Shown here: one piece after another, positions 35,101-50,079 of the stretch
How positions within the stretch are numbered: position 1 is the first letter of the stretch
Layout of the letters: each line of letters starts with the position of its first letter
From: Lethocerus indicus
Taxonomy: Eukaryota > Arthropoda > Insecta > Hemiptera > Belostomatidae
Reading direction: 5' to 3'
Assembly: GCA_019843655.1 (NCBI GenBank)
Contig: JACDQD010000003.1
Coordinates: forward strand, 5,272,925-5,336,924
Length of the DNA stretch: 64,000 bases
Program-made: the position numbers and the translations under genes
Notes under the pieces: model-generated
Databases searched by the model: none
Seen by the model: only the letters and a program-made list of their open reading frames with translations
Told to the model about the DNA's origin: nothing

Positions 35101-38100
35101 CGAAACATTTTCTCTATAAACTCCTCTATCACTGAGATTAGGCCTTTATTAGTTAAAATGGTCGTTCAACTCCGGCCGTATCGTGACAAAGTATGAATGA
35201 GATAACGGTCTAAACGTGATCCAAGGATTCATCTCGACTTCTCGAATCTACGGGTCGGTCATTATTGGCCTCAGCGACAAGAGAAAGCTAATCAAACACC
35301 GATTTCGGGATAAAAGAAGAGGAGGGGGACTGTTATGCATATCTTCGTCGGCAGATTCAGAATAAGTTTCTTCCTTTCAACTAATAAATAATGGTTTTTG
35401 AAAGGTGATAACGGTGTGACACGGGCACCGTAACCACAAGGAAGCCTCGGCATTGGGGCCGTATTGAACGGTTCAGCGCGACAACACAATGGGAATAACT
35501 GGGAAAAGATGATTTTAGCCATCAGATGGAAGTTATACAATTGTCGTCGTTTCCCTACCCCGGAGGTCTGCCACGTCCGGGCTTCTTCCTCCTTTTGATT
35601 ACCGTCGATTAAAGCGGCACTAGGGCCTATCGAAAAATAAGGTTTTCAAGTATCTTTTATATTTCTAACAGCGTACCCGAGAAAGGTACGTTGCCAAAGG
35701 AAACGTAAAGGACGTAAAGGAAAGGATCTAAGACTGCTAGTTGTTTATATACTTGAAATCACGCATTCGGTTACAGACTGAACTATTAAATAAAGAATAT
35801 GTAACATATGAAAAGTGGGATGTATTATTTCAGGACAGTCTAGAACTGAAGCATGACTATGGGAAACGGTTAAATAATGGGTTACTCAGGTCTCATAACT
35901 AAGTAGAACAACAAGAACATTTAAAATCATTTCAGTGTTCGTTCATGAATTTTCAAAATTATTTACCGTCGCACCGCTTTATTCATTCAATATAACTAGA
36001 CTACATAGTTTCCTATGTATAAAAGAAATAATCGAAACTGAATATTGGATGTGATTTTTCAGGTAACTTAAGGAAGTATTGTTGCTCTCCGCCTATTAAA
36101 TAAGGCAGGAAATCGCCGGTAAAAGCAAACTGAGCGCGTTACACACACGCAGCTATCAGCACGTCGGATGATTTATCGATGGCCGGTCCGTAACTGGTTG
36201 GGAAAGTATATTCGCGCATGCGATACCCATGTACACACATACTCTCTGTTAAAACATCTTCAAATTGTAAGACTTAAGTCACAATAAGTGGGTCGCCAGC
36301 TAATGATAATTTAGACAAATGTGAAACGTGTTACGTTCATGAATATCTTTTCACGTCGAAGGAATTGTGGTCGATTTAGGATTATAGAGTGAGCATAATT
36401 AACTTCTTGACAGCCAAATTTGCTTACCTTTCACGGCCGAGGGATTGTGTCCATGTTCCGACCAATTCGCGAAAGGGAAAGGCCCGGTAACACATGCTAC
36501 CACAATTAGAATGTAGCGGGGCGGGGATTTTCTTTTTTTGGGCCGAACTGGTCAGCGTTACATAAACTATGTCCCTTGTTTCGTGTCCTCCTTTCACGCC
36601 AATACAGAAAGCAATGCTCTTATTGCTCCCAGTCATGAGTATTGGTTAACAATGTTTTTATACACGTTTTATTTCTATTGTGAAGTAGTCTCTAACAAAA
36701 CTTTTCACCGGGCCGGTTCGCAATTGCAACGCTTGGGCAAGGCGGCAGTTTCGTTTCTTTTCCAAGGTTTTTAATGGAAAAAAAGGGCAGTCATAAATTA
36801 CGAGGAGATCGAGAGAATAATCACTATTGTAGCGCAAAAAAGTGATCTTGGATGTTGGAAGATTACAGGTTCCGCATATCGACCTGTGTCTGTTGGCATT
36901 CAAAATGTCTTAAATGTATTAATTTAACGGTGAGCGTATTCGAGTATAAATAACACATTGTGATAATTTTGTTAGGAAGAAACTAAAGAAACATATAATA
37001 ATCATGTATTCGTTCGTTAGTTTTTCAGTAAGCATACGCAGATAGCTTTTGATGCTAACCAATTCTTAACGTTACCACTTTCCAGATAATAGGAATTCGG
37101 TTTCTTCGAATCCGTTTGCGGAATACGAAAATCAGTTGGGAACTACTGAGAAAGGGTAGGACCTGAATCCCGCGTTACACTTCCCTTAGCGTGCTCCCAA
37201 ACGGTGACCAACGGCGTCTCGTGGGCTGGCAGAACTCAGACCGAATTAGGGATTTCGTCGGTTAAACTGGATACACGGTGTGTGGGAAATGTGAAATCGG
37301 GTATGTACGGAAAGAGCCGGCCGAGAATAAATAATTTCTCCAGTTTCTTGGAAGCTAATTATGGGCACATTGAAGTCGTGAACATCTGCTTCGTCGAAAT
37401 TGGAACTGTTAATCGCGAATATCCACGTTAATGCAAGCATTCAATATTGGCCTGAATAAACAATGGCTTAATGGGATAAAATATCGTTTATAAATTGCTA
37501 AAAGCGGGATCCAAATGAGAGCGGTAAGAATAAAGAAGTGGTGAGCGCCGGAGAATGCGACTCGGGAGAGACCCTGTTGACAAAGTTTTGGCATCCAATT
37601 ACAAGCGGCGACGGAGAAAGTATTGAGGGGGCGGAATTGCGCAACAATAGGAAGCGTCATTTCGTCAGCCGGCCATATTAATTCCAAATAGGACAAGATC
37701 CGCGACCACAATCCTCTATCATCCGTTCGATCGTTCACGACCATTCGGAAGGAATTAGCTGTCTATAGTCATTTGAATTTCTCGTCAGACTCATGTCAGT
37801 AAGCTTGTAAACCTTAATTGTGATACAATTATAATTAATTTAACAATGCATTCATTACGTTCAAACATATATTCCAAGTTACGCCTTTTTACTGTTTTTT
37901 TTCTTACAACCGCCAGTTGTAATTTATGATATCTGGTAGTGGTTAATAACACGACTATATGCAATACTAAATAAGGTGAAAAAATTATGGTTAATTTTAA
38001 TAAATAAATATTTTAAATTACGCTATTCATTTCGGTTTATTAAAAAATGATCATACTAGAGCACTTTGTGGTGTTATCCCATTGAATTATATATAAAACA

Positions 38101-41100
38101 TTTCTATCAATTTCAGAAAATCTTTTTCTGAGACCTAAGAACAAAACTGAGGACTTCCTATCTATGACCTTTGATAGGACAAGAGGCAACGCGCTGTAAA
38201 TGGGTATAATATGAATATATACTAATTGACAATAGGGAAATCAAGTACGACCGCTCGACCGGGTGTAATACTGTTGAAAATTACAAAGGACGGATTCATG
38301 CCGACCTTTGATTTACCGTAGACGCGCGGGTTATCTAACTGCGGGTATAGCGGAGTCATCCCGCCATACCGCCGTATGGTGGAGGGTCATCAATCAAAGC
38401 CCTGGACGGAAAAGGTCGACAGAAACTTCACCGATTTCCCCTACCGATACTCTTTGTCTACGCAGGATCGGCAGAATATTTTTTCGCCTCTCCTTACGTT
38501 TAATGTCGTGAAGTAAGCGCGTAAAGATCTTCGAGGCGGTCGAGAAATCGTTAACAGTAAAAATACGGTTGACATAAAATTAATAAATAAAAAGAGCATT
38601 GATACAGTGGCATAATCTTAAAAACTTAGTTAACTGACCAAATTTTGTATTACAATAACGATGTATTAAGTGTTCACTGCTTAACCAACGTGCTTCAATT
38701 CCACGTTGTTATGTGCCGAATATTAGGAATGTGTGTATTCAAGAAAATAGGGATAAATAGGGGAATATTAACGGTTCCACCCGTCCCACTATGAGTAGGT
38801 TCCATTGTGTTAATGGGAAGGTTGCCGGAATGGCTGTGTGAATCTGCGAACAATGACTGAACAACTTTCGCGTTCCGACGCTGCAAACTAATGCCATGTC
38901 CTTAGCAATTCCGAACAGCCAAAAATTATATGTTAATTTATTTATTTCTTCCAAGTGTTATGTGCTATAAATAAAATTTCATTTTCGACCACGGGTCTTT
39001 TCTTTGTACGGGAAGTGATTGAACAATTGAAATCATTCACAAGAGTAACAGTGCGTTATATAATAACATCCGTAATTACCCAGCCAAAAATATATAAATG
39101 ATTCCATAACTGAATGTATTATTCTATTCATAAGTGTCGAGGCTTTATAAGAAATATGTTTTTTCCCCGAAGTAAAAATCTGAGGAAGTAGGATTGTCAC
39201 TTGCTTCCATCGAAATTACTTTCGGTATCGCCTCGTTTGATTAGCATAACCGGTCTAGAGTTTTAGCTATTGCCGATGGGAGAGAGACAACACTTCACCC
39301 GAAATAAATCTTAGAAATGGAGGCCACTCCTCGGATGCGTTTTACTTTCACCCTGGACTCCTTTACATCTAGAAGCAATTTGTCCGATAACTCAGGGGAC
39401 TTCCGGCTTCCTGTCCGACGACTGAAATCCTAACTTACTCAGCAAGCGGCCGATTCGTAGATTCAATTTCGACGTGCGCCTGCCAATTTTACGAAACTTT
39501 TCTCGAATAAATCGTTCTAATTATAAACGCAATCGATTTCATCATCATTTTACCAGCAATAAATTGGAGTCGGATTGACTTACGGTTTCCGGTGCGTAAT
39601 GTACCTTATGTTGAAGAAAAATTACATATCTTGAACGTACCTGGAACACAATCGGTATATTAGAAAACAATCGAAAACACTAAGAAAAATATCAATATTT
39701 AATTCTGCATTATTTTCTGAGTTCCAACTCTCTTATTGGGCTGATTGTATGTTATTATCGTAGAAGTTATAACGACGGCTTTATACCGCTTATATACAAC
39801 TCTCAGAATAATAAAAGAAATTGCCCCGGACTTTAAGACAACACGCGAGCCTCCGGGAGAGTGGTCCGCCGACAAATGTTTTACGGCCGGGACGCTTAGC
39901 ACGATTGTTGTAACTCCAGAATAAAAACAACACACCGACCGTGGGTCCGTTATTGTTATTGAAGAAGAAAGCTTGTTATCGTTCCGACCGCCCTCGGATG
40001 TGAGACGTTCACCGGTCTCGCGTGTTCCAGATTCCGGAAAAACGTTTTGTAAATCAATTTGCGTGCTTTCACCTGAGGTCCACGACTCGGACGTCCGCCA
40101 ATCACTTGGAGCTCATTTGAACAATTTTTTTTTATGGAACGACCGGCAAGGAATGATCATCTTGGTTAGTGTTGGACCGTAAGATAATTCTGTCGGACGT
40201 AGATATTATGGGCTTGGAGGAATATCTCATGCATACTGTTGTCGTTGTGCATTGAAGAATTTGTCGAATTCTTGCGTTATAGAGGAATGATATTCGGTTC
40301 ATAAGATTATATTCTAAAGGAGTCAACGAAAAATGTTTCATATTCTTGCAAATTAACGTAATCATACTAGGCGTTCCAGTCTTTTCCTCGACTCTGGGTT
40401 CACTTCAATGTTAAGTGAAGGGGACACCTCAGGCTGTAATCCGCCGTCGTCGCATTGTTCTGTTAATTCGGAATCATCCTTGAATGCGAATTAGATAGAT
40501 GCCAAAGGACACCCCCACAGGATGAAAGTACGGGGTGTGGTGGGGGCTGACAAATGGTGTGATTTGTGTTACGACACGGGCTAATGGAGACGGAGAGGGA
40601 TAACTCACAGCTGTGGGCAAGGTTTTTGCACGGAGGTTGCGGCCGTTAAAATAACCACTCAAATAGCGGATGCCTTTGTCGGTACATTAATGCGAAATGA
40701 ACAAGACAAGTATAATTTTCAATAGTAAATAAACTGAAATCAACATCGGGATACTAAACTCTTGGCTTGAAGTGTAATATTTTCGCAGTACAAGTTTCTA
40801 AATGGTGCTTTAAATTACTATAAAAGCGTCGATATAGAAAATAAAATGGTACTTCGTGAGAAAGCGTGCCAACAAATAATCCCAATCGCGAAAACGTTTT
40901 GTTACGTCCAATCAGTAGTAAAAGTCGAAGAGGACTCGTTGTACATAGAAATATCGAAAAATGAAATTATTCTTATAATGCCGGGCTGCGTCATAAAGAA
41001 TGTTTTTCGCACAAGTCGTTGCGAAATTTATAGATAATTCTGGAAATAAACTGTTATTTTTCGCAATTTTTAATGACAGACGCCAGTCGTGAAGTGCATG

Positions 41101-43576
41101 CGATGCATTTAAATCGAGTCCATGATGCAATTATCGACCTTCCGATCGGGCTCCGGGCCCGTTAACGCCGTTTTCAATTCACCTCGCAAGTCTCGCGTTT
41201 CAGTGAAAAATTAACATTCGAGCGTTGTGTAATGTAACATGTAAAGGCGAAATGTCATGTGCAACGCGTGCTGGCAACGGGGCGTGGCAAGATCACCGTC
41301 TACAATGGGGGATGCAGATTGGTAGTCATTAACATTTTACGTTAACCCCATACATAATCTTATTGGTAATAGTAAAAGTTAATTTTTTACTTGTGATAAG
41401 TAAGGTTATAACGTTTTCCTGTTTATAAAATAATTCATCGTGTTATTTACTGACGGTAAAAGGTAAACAAAAAAAGGAAATATTTCTTTGAGTAGGGGCG
41501 GTTAGAAAGCGGACGGCCGGAGGGGAAATGCGTGCAAGAGTGCGTGGCGGTATTGCATAACGACGGTGTAGTCGGGCGCTGCCGTGATGGACATTGGTCA
41601 CGGTTGTTTCAACATTTCGAGTTAATTGTTACTGCAGAGCCGGCATTGACCCCCATGGTCCGGGAGGATTTTCGAAATCTAACTGCCACCAAGGATATGT
41701 AATTATACGATGTACAAGCCATCGAACGACTGACCTACTACGGGCGCCATTCGTAAATACGTACCAAGAAATAAAAACGTATGCAATAGGATAATCTCGT
41801 TTTTTAAATGTAAAATTATTATATACAAATAAGCAGTAATTTTTTGGCCAGAATAATCACCCTACAGTCATTCCGGCCTTAAAATGTTAAGAACCATTAA
41901 TTTTAAGTTTTTGAATTAAAAAAAGTTTATCTAACTATTAATTAATGAATCAAAAATTACTAACTACCGGTTGCGAATGGTACATGACTAGGTGCGGTAA
42001 CGTTAAGGAATAAGCACGGTTTATTGATCGATGTCCGTGAAAGAGGTACAGGAAAATGTGAGAGACTTTAACGTGGTGTTAAATTGAGGCGCCAACGAGG
42101 CCATTGCCGCTTGTCACTGGATAATGGTGAATGACTGATAGCCAGGGTCGACGTCTATCGTCCATTAATGCAGACGTCTCACTGTGCCCCAGGAAAGAAC
42201 TCAATCCTGAACGCCGGATAAAAGGGAATGGAGAAGACGGAGGTGCTGAAGAAGTAGGCCAAGCGGTTACCGGACTCGGCGGCTACTCTCCTCGTATATA
42301 GTCTCAGCATTTAAATTCTTAATTTCACATCTTACAACCCATAAATCAGCAATAAATAATGTCGCACCATTGTGCTTTCTCTTGTTTATACCCAAGGAAT
42401 ATCTGTTAGGCCAAATAAACAATCACCGTTCACTTAACTGATCATCAACGCAAAACTGTGTTCGGAGAGGGTAATTTCTTACAATGAACAGTCCACCGAG
42501 GGGTAATTTTTCGAAAAATAAAGTTGTTGGCCAATTTCCTGACGAAATATATTATAACTACTTTGTAAAACTGTAATATGAACTCTGCGGCTCATAGCGT
42601 TGCGCTAAATTAATCGTTAAATTTTACCGACAAAAGACAGATTATTGCGGGATAAACGATACAGGGGGGTTTAAACGAGGAATAAATTGTATATAAGTTT
42701 CTTTGAACCTTGTAACTGATGGTCTATCACACATTTCTGGATCAATGTAAGACAGGTGTTTCATTCATCGTACCTTATTAGGAAGTGGGAGGTTCGTTGC
42801 GTAAGAGCAGACTCGCTCGGTTCTGTGGCCCGCGGAGAACGTTAACGTACCTGCGAGATATCTATCCCCGCCTCTGTCTTTCACAACTTTTTTTTTATAA
42901 TTGCCGTGTCACTTGCGTTGGGAAAGACCGGAGAGGAAGTTGATAAGGGAAATGGGGGCCGACCCGAACGCAGAAAGTGGACTTTTTTATAGGCCAGTAA
43001 ATGTATGGCGTTGCATTTTTGAATTTCTCACGGTCTGGGCCGATATTAGTGTCAACATTAGAGAAGCGATTTCGTGTTAATACTATATACTTACTCCATT
43101 TTACACACTACACCAACAATATACAGATTTCGTAACGGTGACTTATAAAGATTAAGTTATTGTTATACCAGTAATAAACAAACTACGTAAAATTACTCGT
43201 ATATTTTTATTTACCCCGTGGAGGAATTTAAGTTCCCTCATTCCGTTATGCAAATAAACTAAATACGTATTCAACGTTATAACTAGAACTTCACTGTCAC
43301 CGGAGGAGCCTCCGCTTAAGGCTGCATCTGGGTTTAAGGCATGCGAGGATGAGTTCGGGGGGTATAGAGTGAAAAATGAAATAGGAATATAGTTATGATC
43401 TGAACCTATGATATTCTTTATTTCAATTAAGTCGACCTCTTAATTCGTTTACTCCGGAATATGTATTCAAGAACAAGATACAGAAAATGAAAAAAAAAAT
43501 TATTGGTCATAAGATATTCTGAAGTAAAACCATTAAGTTTTATACTTATATAATTCAAAACTTTCGACGAATTCAA

Positions 43577-43598
43577 ATCGGTATCTTCAGATACCGAT
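43577..43598. repeat. Hairpin with 9-bp stem and TTCA loop
   Basis: ATCGGTATC, TTCA and GATACCGAT form a perfect inverted repeat. The following bases (CTTCAGATCT) partly repeat the loop and arm. No gene is nearby. Confidence 0.9.
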
Positions 43599-44917
43599 CT
43601 TCAGATCTACATGTCCGTTTCGGAGATGTATTATCGTCACAATACGCTAACTGAATCGGTCTAACGGCCTGTGGGAACCGAGGCCGGGTCATCCCCGGTT
43701 ACTCCCACTTGAAATTATTCTCGGGACATCCAGTTAATGCTTTGGACTACCCATCACTGTCAAGTTGGGTCTATTAGGACTGGATCCCAATGGGATAAAC
43801 AGGTAGGGCATTTCAACAAGACCGTAGTGTACGCTCGCAGTATCGGATCGGTTTCGTCGGGGGCGACGACAAGAGTTATGGCCCAAAATAAAAAGTCATG
43901 CGCCCCGTTGGGAAATAAATAACCGCAACGACAAGCCACGCTCCGTTAACGGCCGCCCATTTTTCTCGCGTTATCTTCTTTTCTTTCCCCCCTCGTTTGT
44001 TCTTCGCATACGTACACGCCTGGAAACTGCCGGGCCTCAGTATAGTAGGCCGCTCGGTCGCCTGACTTTAATGGACAGCGTACGAGAAAATTCAGTCTTA
44101 CCGCACCGGTAAAATGCCGAAAGTGAAAAGCGATTGTGAGAAATCGCTGTGAAAGCAGTAGCGAGAACATCAAATTTGGAATTAGAGTAAAATCTGAACG
44201 CGCAGCTTGAGCATAAAACAATATTATACTATAAAAGCACGAAATCGCTACTGTTTTTAAATAGCCATAGATTGGGTAGCGAAGATGCTATAATGTTTAG
44301 CGTTCGTGTATGTTGAGTGTCTACACTAGCTTGTTTTTCATGGATGAAACAAGGATGAAATTTTTTTAAAAATTTCAGTAATAAAAATTTTAACTTCTAT
44401 TATAAACCTGTATGCAAAGAGTGTCGAAATTATTTGGGTGCGTTTACACTGTCAGTTTAGTTTGTTGGAATGCGAGTGGTCATGCTCCAATTAGTGGTTT
44501 TCTCCACACGGCCTAGAGTCAAAAGGAATATTCACTCTCACTGGCACTCACGGCCCCTCCTGCCCTCCCTAAACTCAGCTCCTCTAATCGACCGACTCTC
44601 ATATCCTCAACGTCGACTGACATTCGACCGACTGACCCGGTTAACAAAAAAAACAAACAAATAAAACTGATAAACACTCACTGTGTTGAGTTTTTCAAAC
44701 GCCGTGACGACTGCAAAAGTCTGCTCTTACCGTCATACCTTTCATGAAAGTTTCACGGTTTATGGAAAGAGTTGGGTGAAGTAAAAAAAGCGCTATTGAA
44801 AGGCACTATTACTTCAACTTAGTACTATTTTAAATATATATTCCGTAGTTGAGAACGGCTGGTCATTGAACGTGGAAGAAAAATAAAGCCGTATTTATTC
44901 CGAGTCCGACGTTCGTG

Positions 44918-44959
44918 ACGTCCACTGGACGTTAGACTAGACCGCAGCCCGTCTTTATA
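44918..44959 (-). promoter_or_regulatory. Possible TATA promoter with palindrome, minus strand
   Basis: On the minus strand TATAAAG (44953-44959) lies about 33 bases upstream of TCCAGT, an imperfect initiator, inside the 15-bp palindrome ACGTCCA-C-TGGACGT (44918-44932). A GA-rich stretch (45150-45172) lies upstream. Orientation is toward Cda5, so this could be an alternative promoter. The evidence is motif-level only. Confidence 0.2.
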
Positions 44960-47900
44960 GTCTTCTTCCACCGGACGCGTATAAATTATTCATCCGTGAG
45001 CATAACAAAAACGATAACCGCTCGGTAATAAGACGCGGAGCGAATTCGGAATTTCCGCACAAAAAAAACCGTCCGATTTAAAGGGCCGGCGAATCGGTCT
45101 CGGAGAGAGGGCGGCGATCGTGATCGGTCGAAGTGGAGCTCGGAAGAGCGGTAGAGAGAGGGAGAGGGAGGCTCGAGCATGCACCTGGCATGGGGACGCA
45201 GCCCTCGTAATCGGGCGACCGGTTCAATTTCCTTGCCAACCAATTGTGTGAGCTGGAAATGTTTATTTTGTTTCAATTCTGAATGGGTTCTGTTACGGGA
45301 CGGTTTTTGCGCAGAAACGCGGAAGTCTTTTGGCCCGAGTGCGTCTGCCAGTTAGGTCCTCTTCCCCTGTCCCTTATGGAATTGACTGGGAATTGTCCGG
45401 ATAAGTTGTTAATTTTAATGTCCCTATTCTATGTGGCTGCTAGGAAACACTAAACATCCGCTACCGACAAAAGACCCCCAGTACGTCGTTGAACGTGCCA
45501 CATTTAAGTCACAGCCCTTCTTCCATTATCCTTCATCCGTCATCCGTTAGAACATAACATTTCAATCTGAAACTTTCTATTTTCAGACTCATCTGGAATG
45601 AATACAATATGCTAGAAATCATGAAAATAATTTTGAAAATCTCTATTTTAATTCGAGCTTTTGTCGCAACTGTAATTTATTTGACTATTATTGTAGTATA
45701 AAAAGTACTGACTGGCAATAGTAGGTTTCTAAAAATGAACCCTGCCACTTTCATGCCGTTTACGACCGCCCGATGGGTTAACGAGAGCAATAAATTTAAA
45801 GCACTTAATTTGACGCTGTAAAACCGTGCGCTTCTAATTATGATTTGCCGCCACATCAGAGAAACTCGGGCTGCCTTTATTCTATGTAATGAAGGCGTCG
45901 ATAAAATGTAAATAATTCCTTACATTTTTAAATACCGAACAAAATAAAACGATCGTATAGAATCCTAAGCTTTCTTGACAAGCTTGTCTGAATTTTTCGA
46001 ATATTCTTCGAAAGAAATATCGAAGATAGTTGATTACTTGATAGCTACCTCTGTGGGCAAGCAAATGAGAGATTGCAAATTTTCCATGTACCGTGCAATT
46101 ATAATCATAGATCTGATTATGTGAATAGTCCGGTATTCCCTTGCGATATAAGGCAGTCCTGAATTTATCACGATGGTGGTTTTTATGGAAACTTCTTACG
46201 TTCCGATTCTTCAATAGCAAAATAAGCAATGTCGTGACTAGCCAGTGCGATTAAGTGTTTGTTAAAAAAAGAAAAAAGCAAAAGATTATGATATGGACCA
46301 ATGGGGAGAGTTGTCTTGCGACGGCGGCTTTAAACGACGCTCCGCTGAGTTGCATAACGCCGCACGAGTCGGTGTCTTCTTCACAGCGGTATTTCACCTT
46401 CGGCAGATACTGACTCACAAAGGTCACCGACGAATACAAACAGTTAGGCTCTGACCTAATCCAACCTGTAAAGGTTTCTTCGGCTAGAAAGAAACGGCCG
46501 CGATTTCTTGTTTTAATTCTCTCCAATTTAAGAACGCACGTAGCACCTTCCAGTTGCGATGTGAGAACGCATTTTCGTTAGTGTTAGGAAAGAAAAAAAT
46601 TAATATTCTTATTTTAGCAATGCGAAGCTCACAAGTGATGTATTTACTAATGCAATTACAATGCGATGGGCATTAGACTTTGTTGTTGGATTAGATCAAA
46701 TCCGAAATCGGGCCCATCGCGGGAGCCGTTTCCCCTAACAAAAATGTACATTTATTCATAAATTTTATGGTCACAGTATGTTCCTCCATGACCTCACTAA
46801 CTTCCTTTATTTTCCAGATACTCGATAAAAAAACTCATTACGGGGGAAAATAATACAATAATTTGTAGTTCATTAAAGAGATATAATTATATGATAACCA
46901 ATTTTGTAATTAACGGTCGGGGGAAAAATGGACCGTTGGAACTCTACCGCTTATCAGATTTATTAACTCACACTGTTTTTTTTTGGTTACATCACATTAA
47001 TCTGTGACGTGTTTACTATGAAATAAACTGGATTTTATAGTACTAACTCCTGATATTAAAGGGAACTGGATGAAAGAAGATGAAACCGATTAATGTACGA
47101 CTGTAATAAAGATACTTATTTCACCGCCTAAAAATTTCGGGTAGATGATTTGATTTGTTTCTGCTGAACAACCGCGGGGTGATACCTAAAGTAACTAAAG
47201 CATAATTATCCTCCATTAAAATATTTTATCTTGTTTCAATTCGTGTACAAATGTGTTATGGCTTCGCCCGTTTAATTCTATCTTAATTGAATTATTTTTG
47301 TAACTCTACTCAGTATTTATTGTGTTTTTCGAAAGGTTTAGATGTCATCGCTTTTTTTTTATTCTCTCGAGAGACCGGTTTCGGCCGGCCGTCACAATTC
47401 CATTAGCGCGGGGTGTCTGAATAAATTACCCCCCCGAGACGGAGTGATTACAACTGAAGGAATTTGGTGCCTGGAATTGAACCTACCGAGGCATTCAGGA
47501 ACTGGCGTCGCCGGGATACAACAGCCCAATGGGCGTAGTTCACAGAATGCTCGAACAATCGAATCATTAACGTTCCAAAATGCCTATTGGGCGATTATTG
47601 GGGACGGCGTAGGTGGAATAGGCCATAAAAAATTATCGGAATGACGGATGCCCCGTTTGTTTTCGTAATTTGAATGACAGTGTTGACATTGTATTAATGT
47701 TCGATTTGAATACCCAGTCAAGTTACAATGTCGAAATGGAACTACAGCTGTGATCTGGGAATCAGTTCTCAACTGTACTTTGGTCCAATATCAAAGCAGC
47801 TTTTAACACAGATATCTATGCTAATCGAGAAGGGGGCGTTGTTGGTATGCGTGACACAGTGAAACGGTATCTGTTAGGATAGCGCTGCAATTCTATATCA

Positions 47901-50079
47901 TATTTTACACGGGCGTTAAGCCGCACGCGTCGCCAGCAAGTTCATGGTTTGATCGGCTATTGTTATCGAGCTGTGACCATGGCGGTTATGCAAGTGATCG
48001 CAATAGCGTTGCATTATAAATAAATGCTTACCGCGTGAAATGTTCGATCAAGGACAATGCTCATATTAATGTACCGTAACTTATATTCCAACCGTTGTAA
48101 ATAAACTTCTAAATTTTACCATTTAACATGTCCGACTGCAATGTCACTATTATTTCTCTTTTAACTGTTTTATTGTTATAGCTGTAAAATACAACAAGCA
48201 ACGTTGATACTAAAACACCAAAAAGATGTTAATAAATCATGTAATCTCAAGCGGGTTTATGATGTTATGTATGATAAAACCTAGGTGTATTATTTGTCAT
48301 TGGTATTACAATAGCGGATGCCAAGATTGCGGTAACGATTTTGATAACGGGTCGCCTACTGGAAGAAAAACCTTCGTCTGACCTGTGAATTTCTCGAACT
48401 TAGTCGTCCTTCAAAACCTTCAATGGTATAGTATATAGTACTTTCATTTCCCATTTTATATATTATACCGATTGGTAGGATTTATCGTTTAACTTGATTT
48501 ACTATTCATTGCCGTCCGTTCACCGCTTTCGCCTATATCGAAGCGAGATCCAAAAAAAAACAAAGGTTGGAAGAAATAAAAATAATAAGTTGTTCACAAC
48601 CAGTCTACCGCTAATTTAAGGACAATTGGACTGTCGACCTTCGGATAGGGAATAAAAACAAATTGCGTTCACTTTACAGTTCCTGAAACTGTTCTTTTGC
48701 CTTTAAGTATGGCTTGTCCACTTTATAATTCCGGCCTAGCAACATGGCTCCACCATCATCACGCGTCGACATTTCTCAGAAGAAATAGCAAAAAGAAACT
48801 CTCTAAAAGTAATATAGAGATTATGACACCAGTGTTATAATAGTTGGGCATAAATCTATAATTGATTGGTTATATATTCAGTTATAAATTTTTATTTTGG
48901 GCTACAGTTTTTCATTCGGGACAACTCAACGGAGTGCAGTATTTTATATTTTGAATAAAACTCGGGCAGTTACATGGTTGTAGAAATGCGCGGCTATTTC
49001 AAATGAAGCGTCCGCTTTCTCTGGGAGTTTGGCACCGGGAGCGCGGAAAAATGCGGATGACCCAAACGTTATGCAACCGGGTGCAGTCCACATGCAAATG
49101 CTGTGTCTAGCTCAATCCCCGACGAACGAAAACCCACCGAGGAATGTTGGGACCGCAGTTCGGTCACAATTTGAATTTCGATAATTTGATTTGTGCTTTG
49201 CGATTCAGCGTAGGGGACATGAGATCGATTTGCTCTGTCCAAAACGCTAGAAACAGAGGTTTGTCTTGCATGTTATAGTTGAACGAAGCGCTGAAATAGG
49301 TGCGTATATACGCGTTTTTATCTCGGTATTTATGAAAGTGCTTGATCATTATTTATTTAAATGATCCCTATGCATTCTTAATTATTGAGTATTGGACATT
49401 AGTAGCTCATAACTTGAATCCTCCTCTGTCCTCTAAAACTTATTACATCAGTTTAAATTATATATTATTTGATTACATAAATTAAAATCGATAAACAGTG
49501 TCTCGCTGCACAATTTAGTGAAGCTACCAATAGTTCAATACCATGTCTGGAGGAGTTGCCCCACAGTTCTCCTGCACAGTTCGGAGAACATAGTTTATAA
49601 AGCATTGATAATATACTGCGGGTACTTTGATTAAGTACTTTAAGTATCTACAGCATTATGAATTCTCGCCCAGGATAAGGGGGCCCACCAGTTGAGTAGC
49701 GCTTTACCGAGATTTGACTTTCTGTGGTTTTAGGCGAGGGACTGTGATTAGGAAGATGTACTTGACCGATTGGTCTGGGCTACATACTGCGTGCGACCGC
49801 TCGAAAGCCGCAACGAGTTCCCGTTTAAATTCGGACAGGAGGCGTTCCCTTAAGACTCTCGTGAAGGGTGTCGATTAGTGGAAACCTGTTGGCCAATTGA
49901 AATAATTCTGTCGGTCAACAGCATCAAACATATCCGACGTTAGTGGGTCGACTCGAGGCTTACTTACCGATCCGGGCTAAAGGAGTGGCTCGCCTTATGC
50001 AAGAATACGGGGAGGCCTAACTAACTCAAAGCTCAGACCAGCAACTTTCACCTTCACCAATCCAACATCTTGGACTTAC

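Larger units (their letters stand above)
22000..50079. other. Long non-coding stretch, probable Cda5 intron 1 and regulatory DNA
   Basis: About 28 kb with no exon I can support on either strand. Many open frames of 60-120 codons occur, but none shows a recognisable domain. The DNA is clearly richer in CpG than the left part of the window; lines 23101-23340, for example, contain 25 CpG. Notable sub-blocks are a GA/CT-rich block near 28 kb, GC-rich patches near 33.6-33.8 and 34.6-35.0 kb, and a GA-rich patch with TATA and a palindrome near 44.9-45.2 kb. No intact transposon, tRNA or known microRNA was recognised. Confidence 0.55.

Noticed and set aside
44986..45276. 96-codon minus-strand open frame in the GA-rich block
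   Set aside because: It reads Ser/Leu/Arg-rich because of CT repeats; no domain is present and the composition explains the open frame.
45882..46229. Minus-strand MLILLLKNRN start with GTAAGA donor
   Set aside because: It is too short for a signal peptide and ends in phase 0, so it cannot join the Cda5 exon at 21999.
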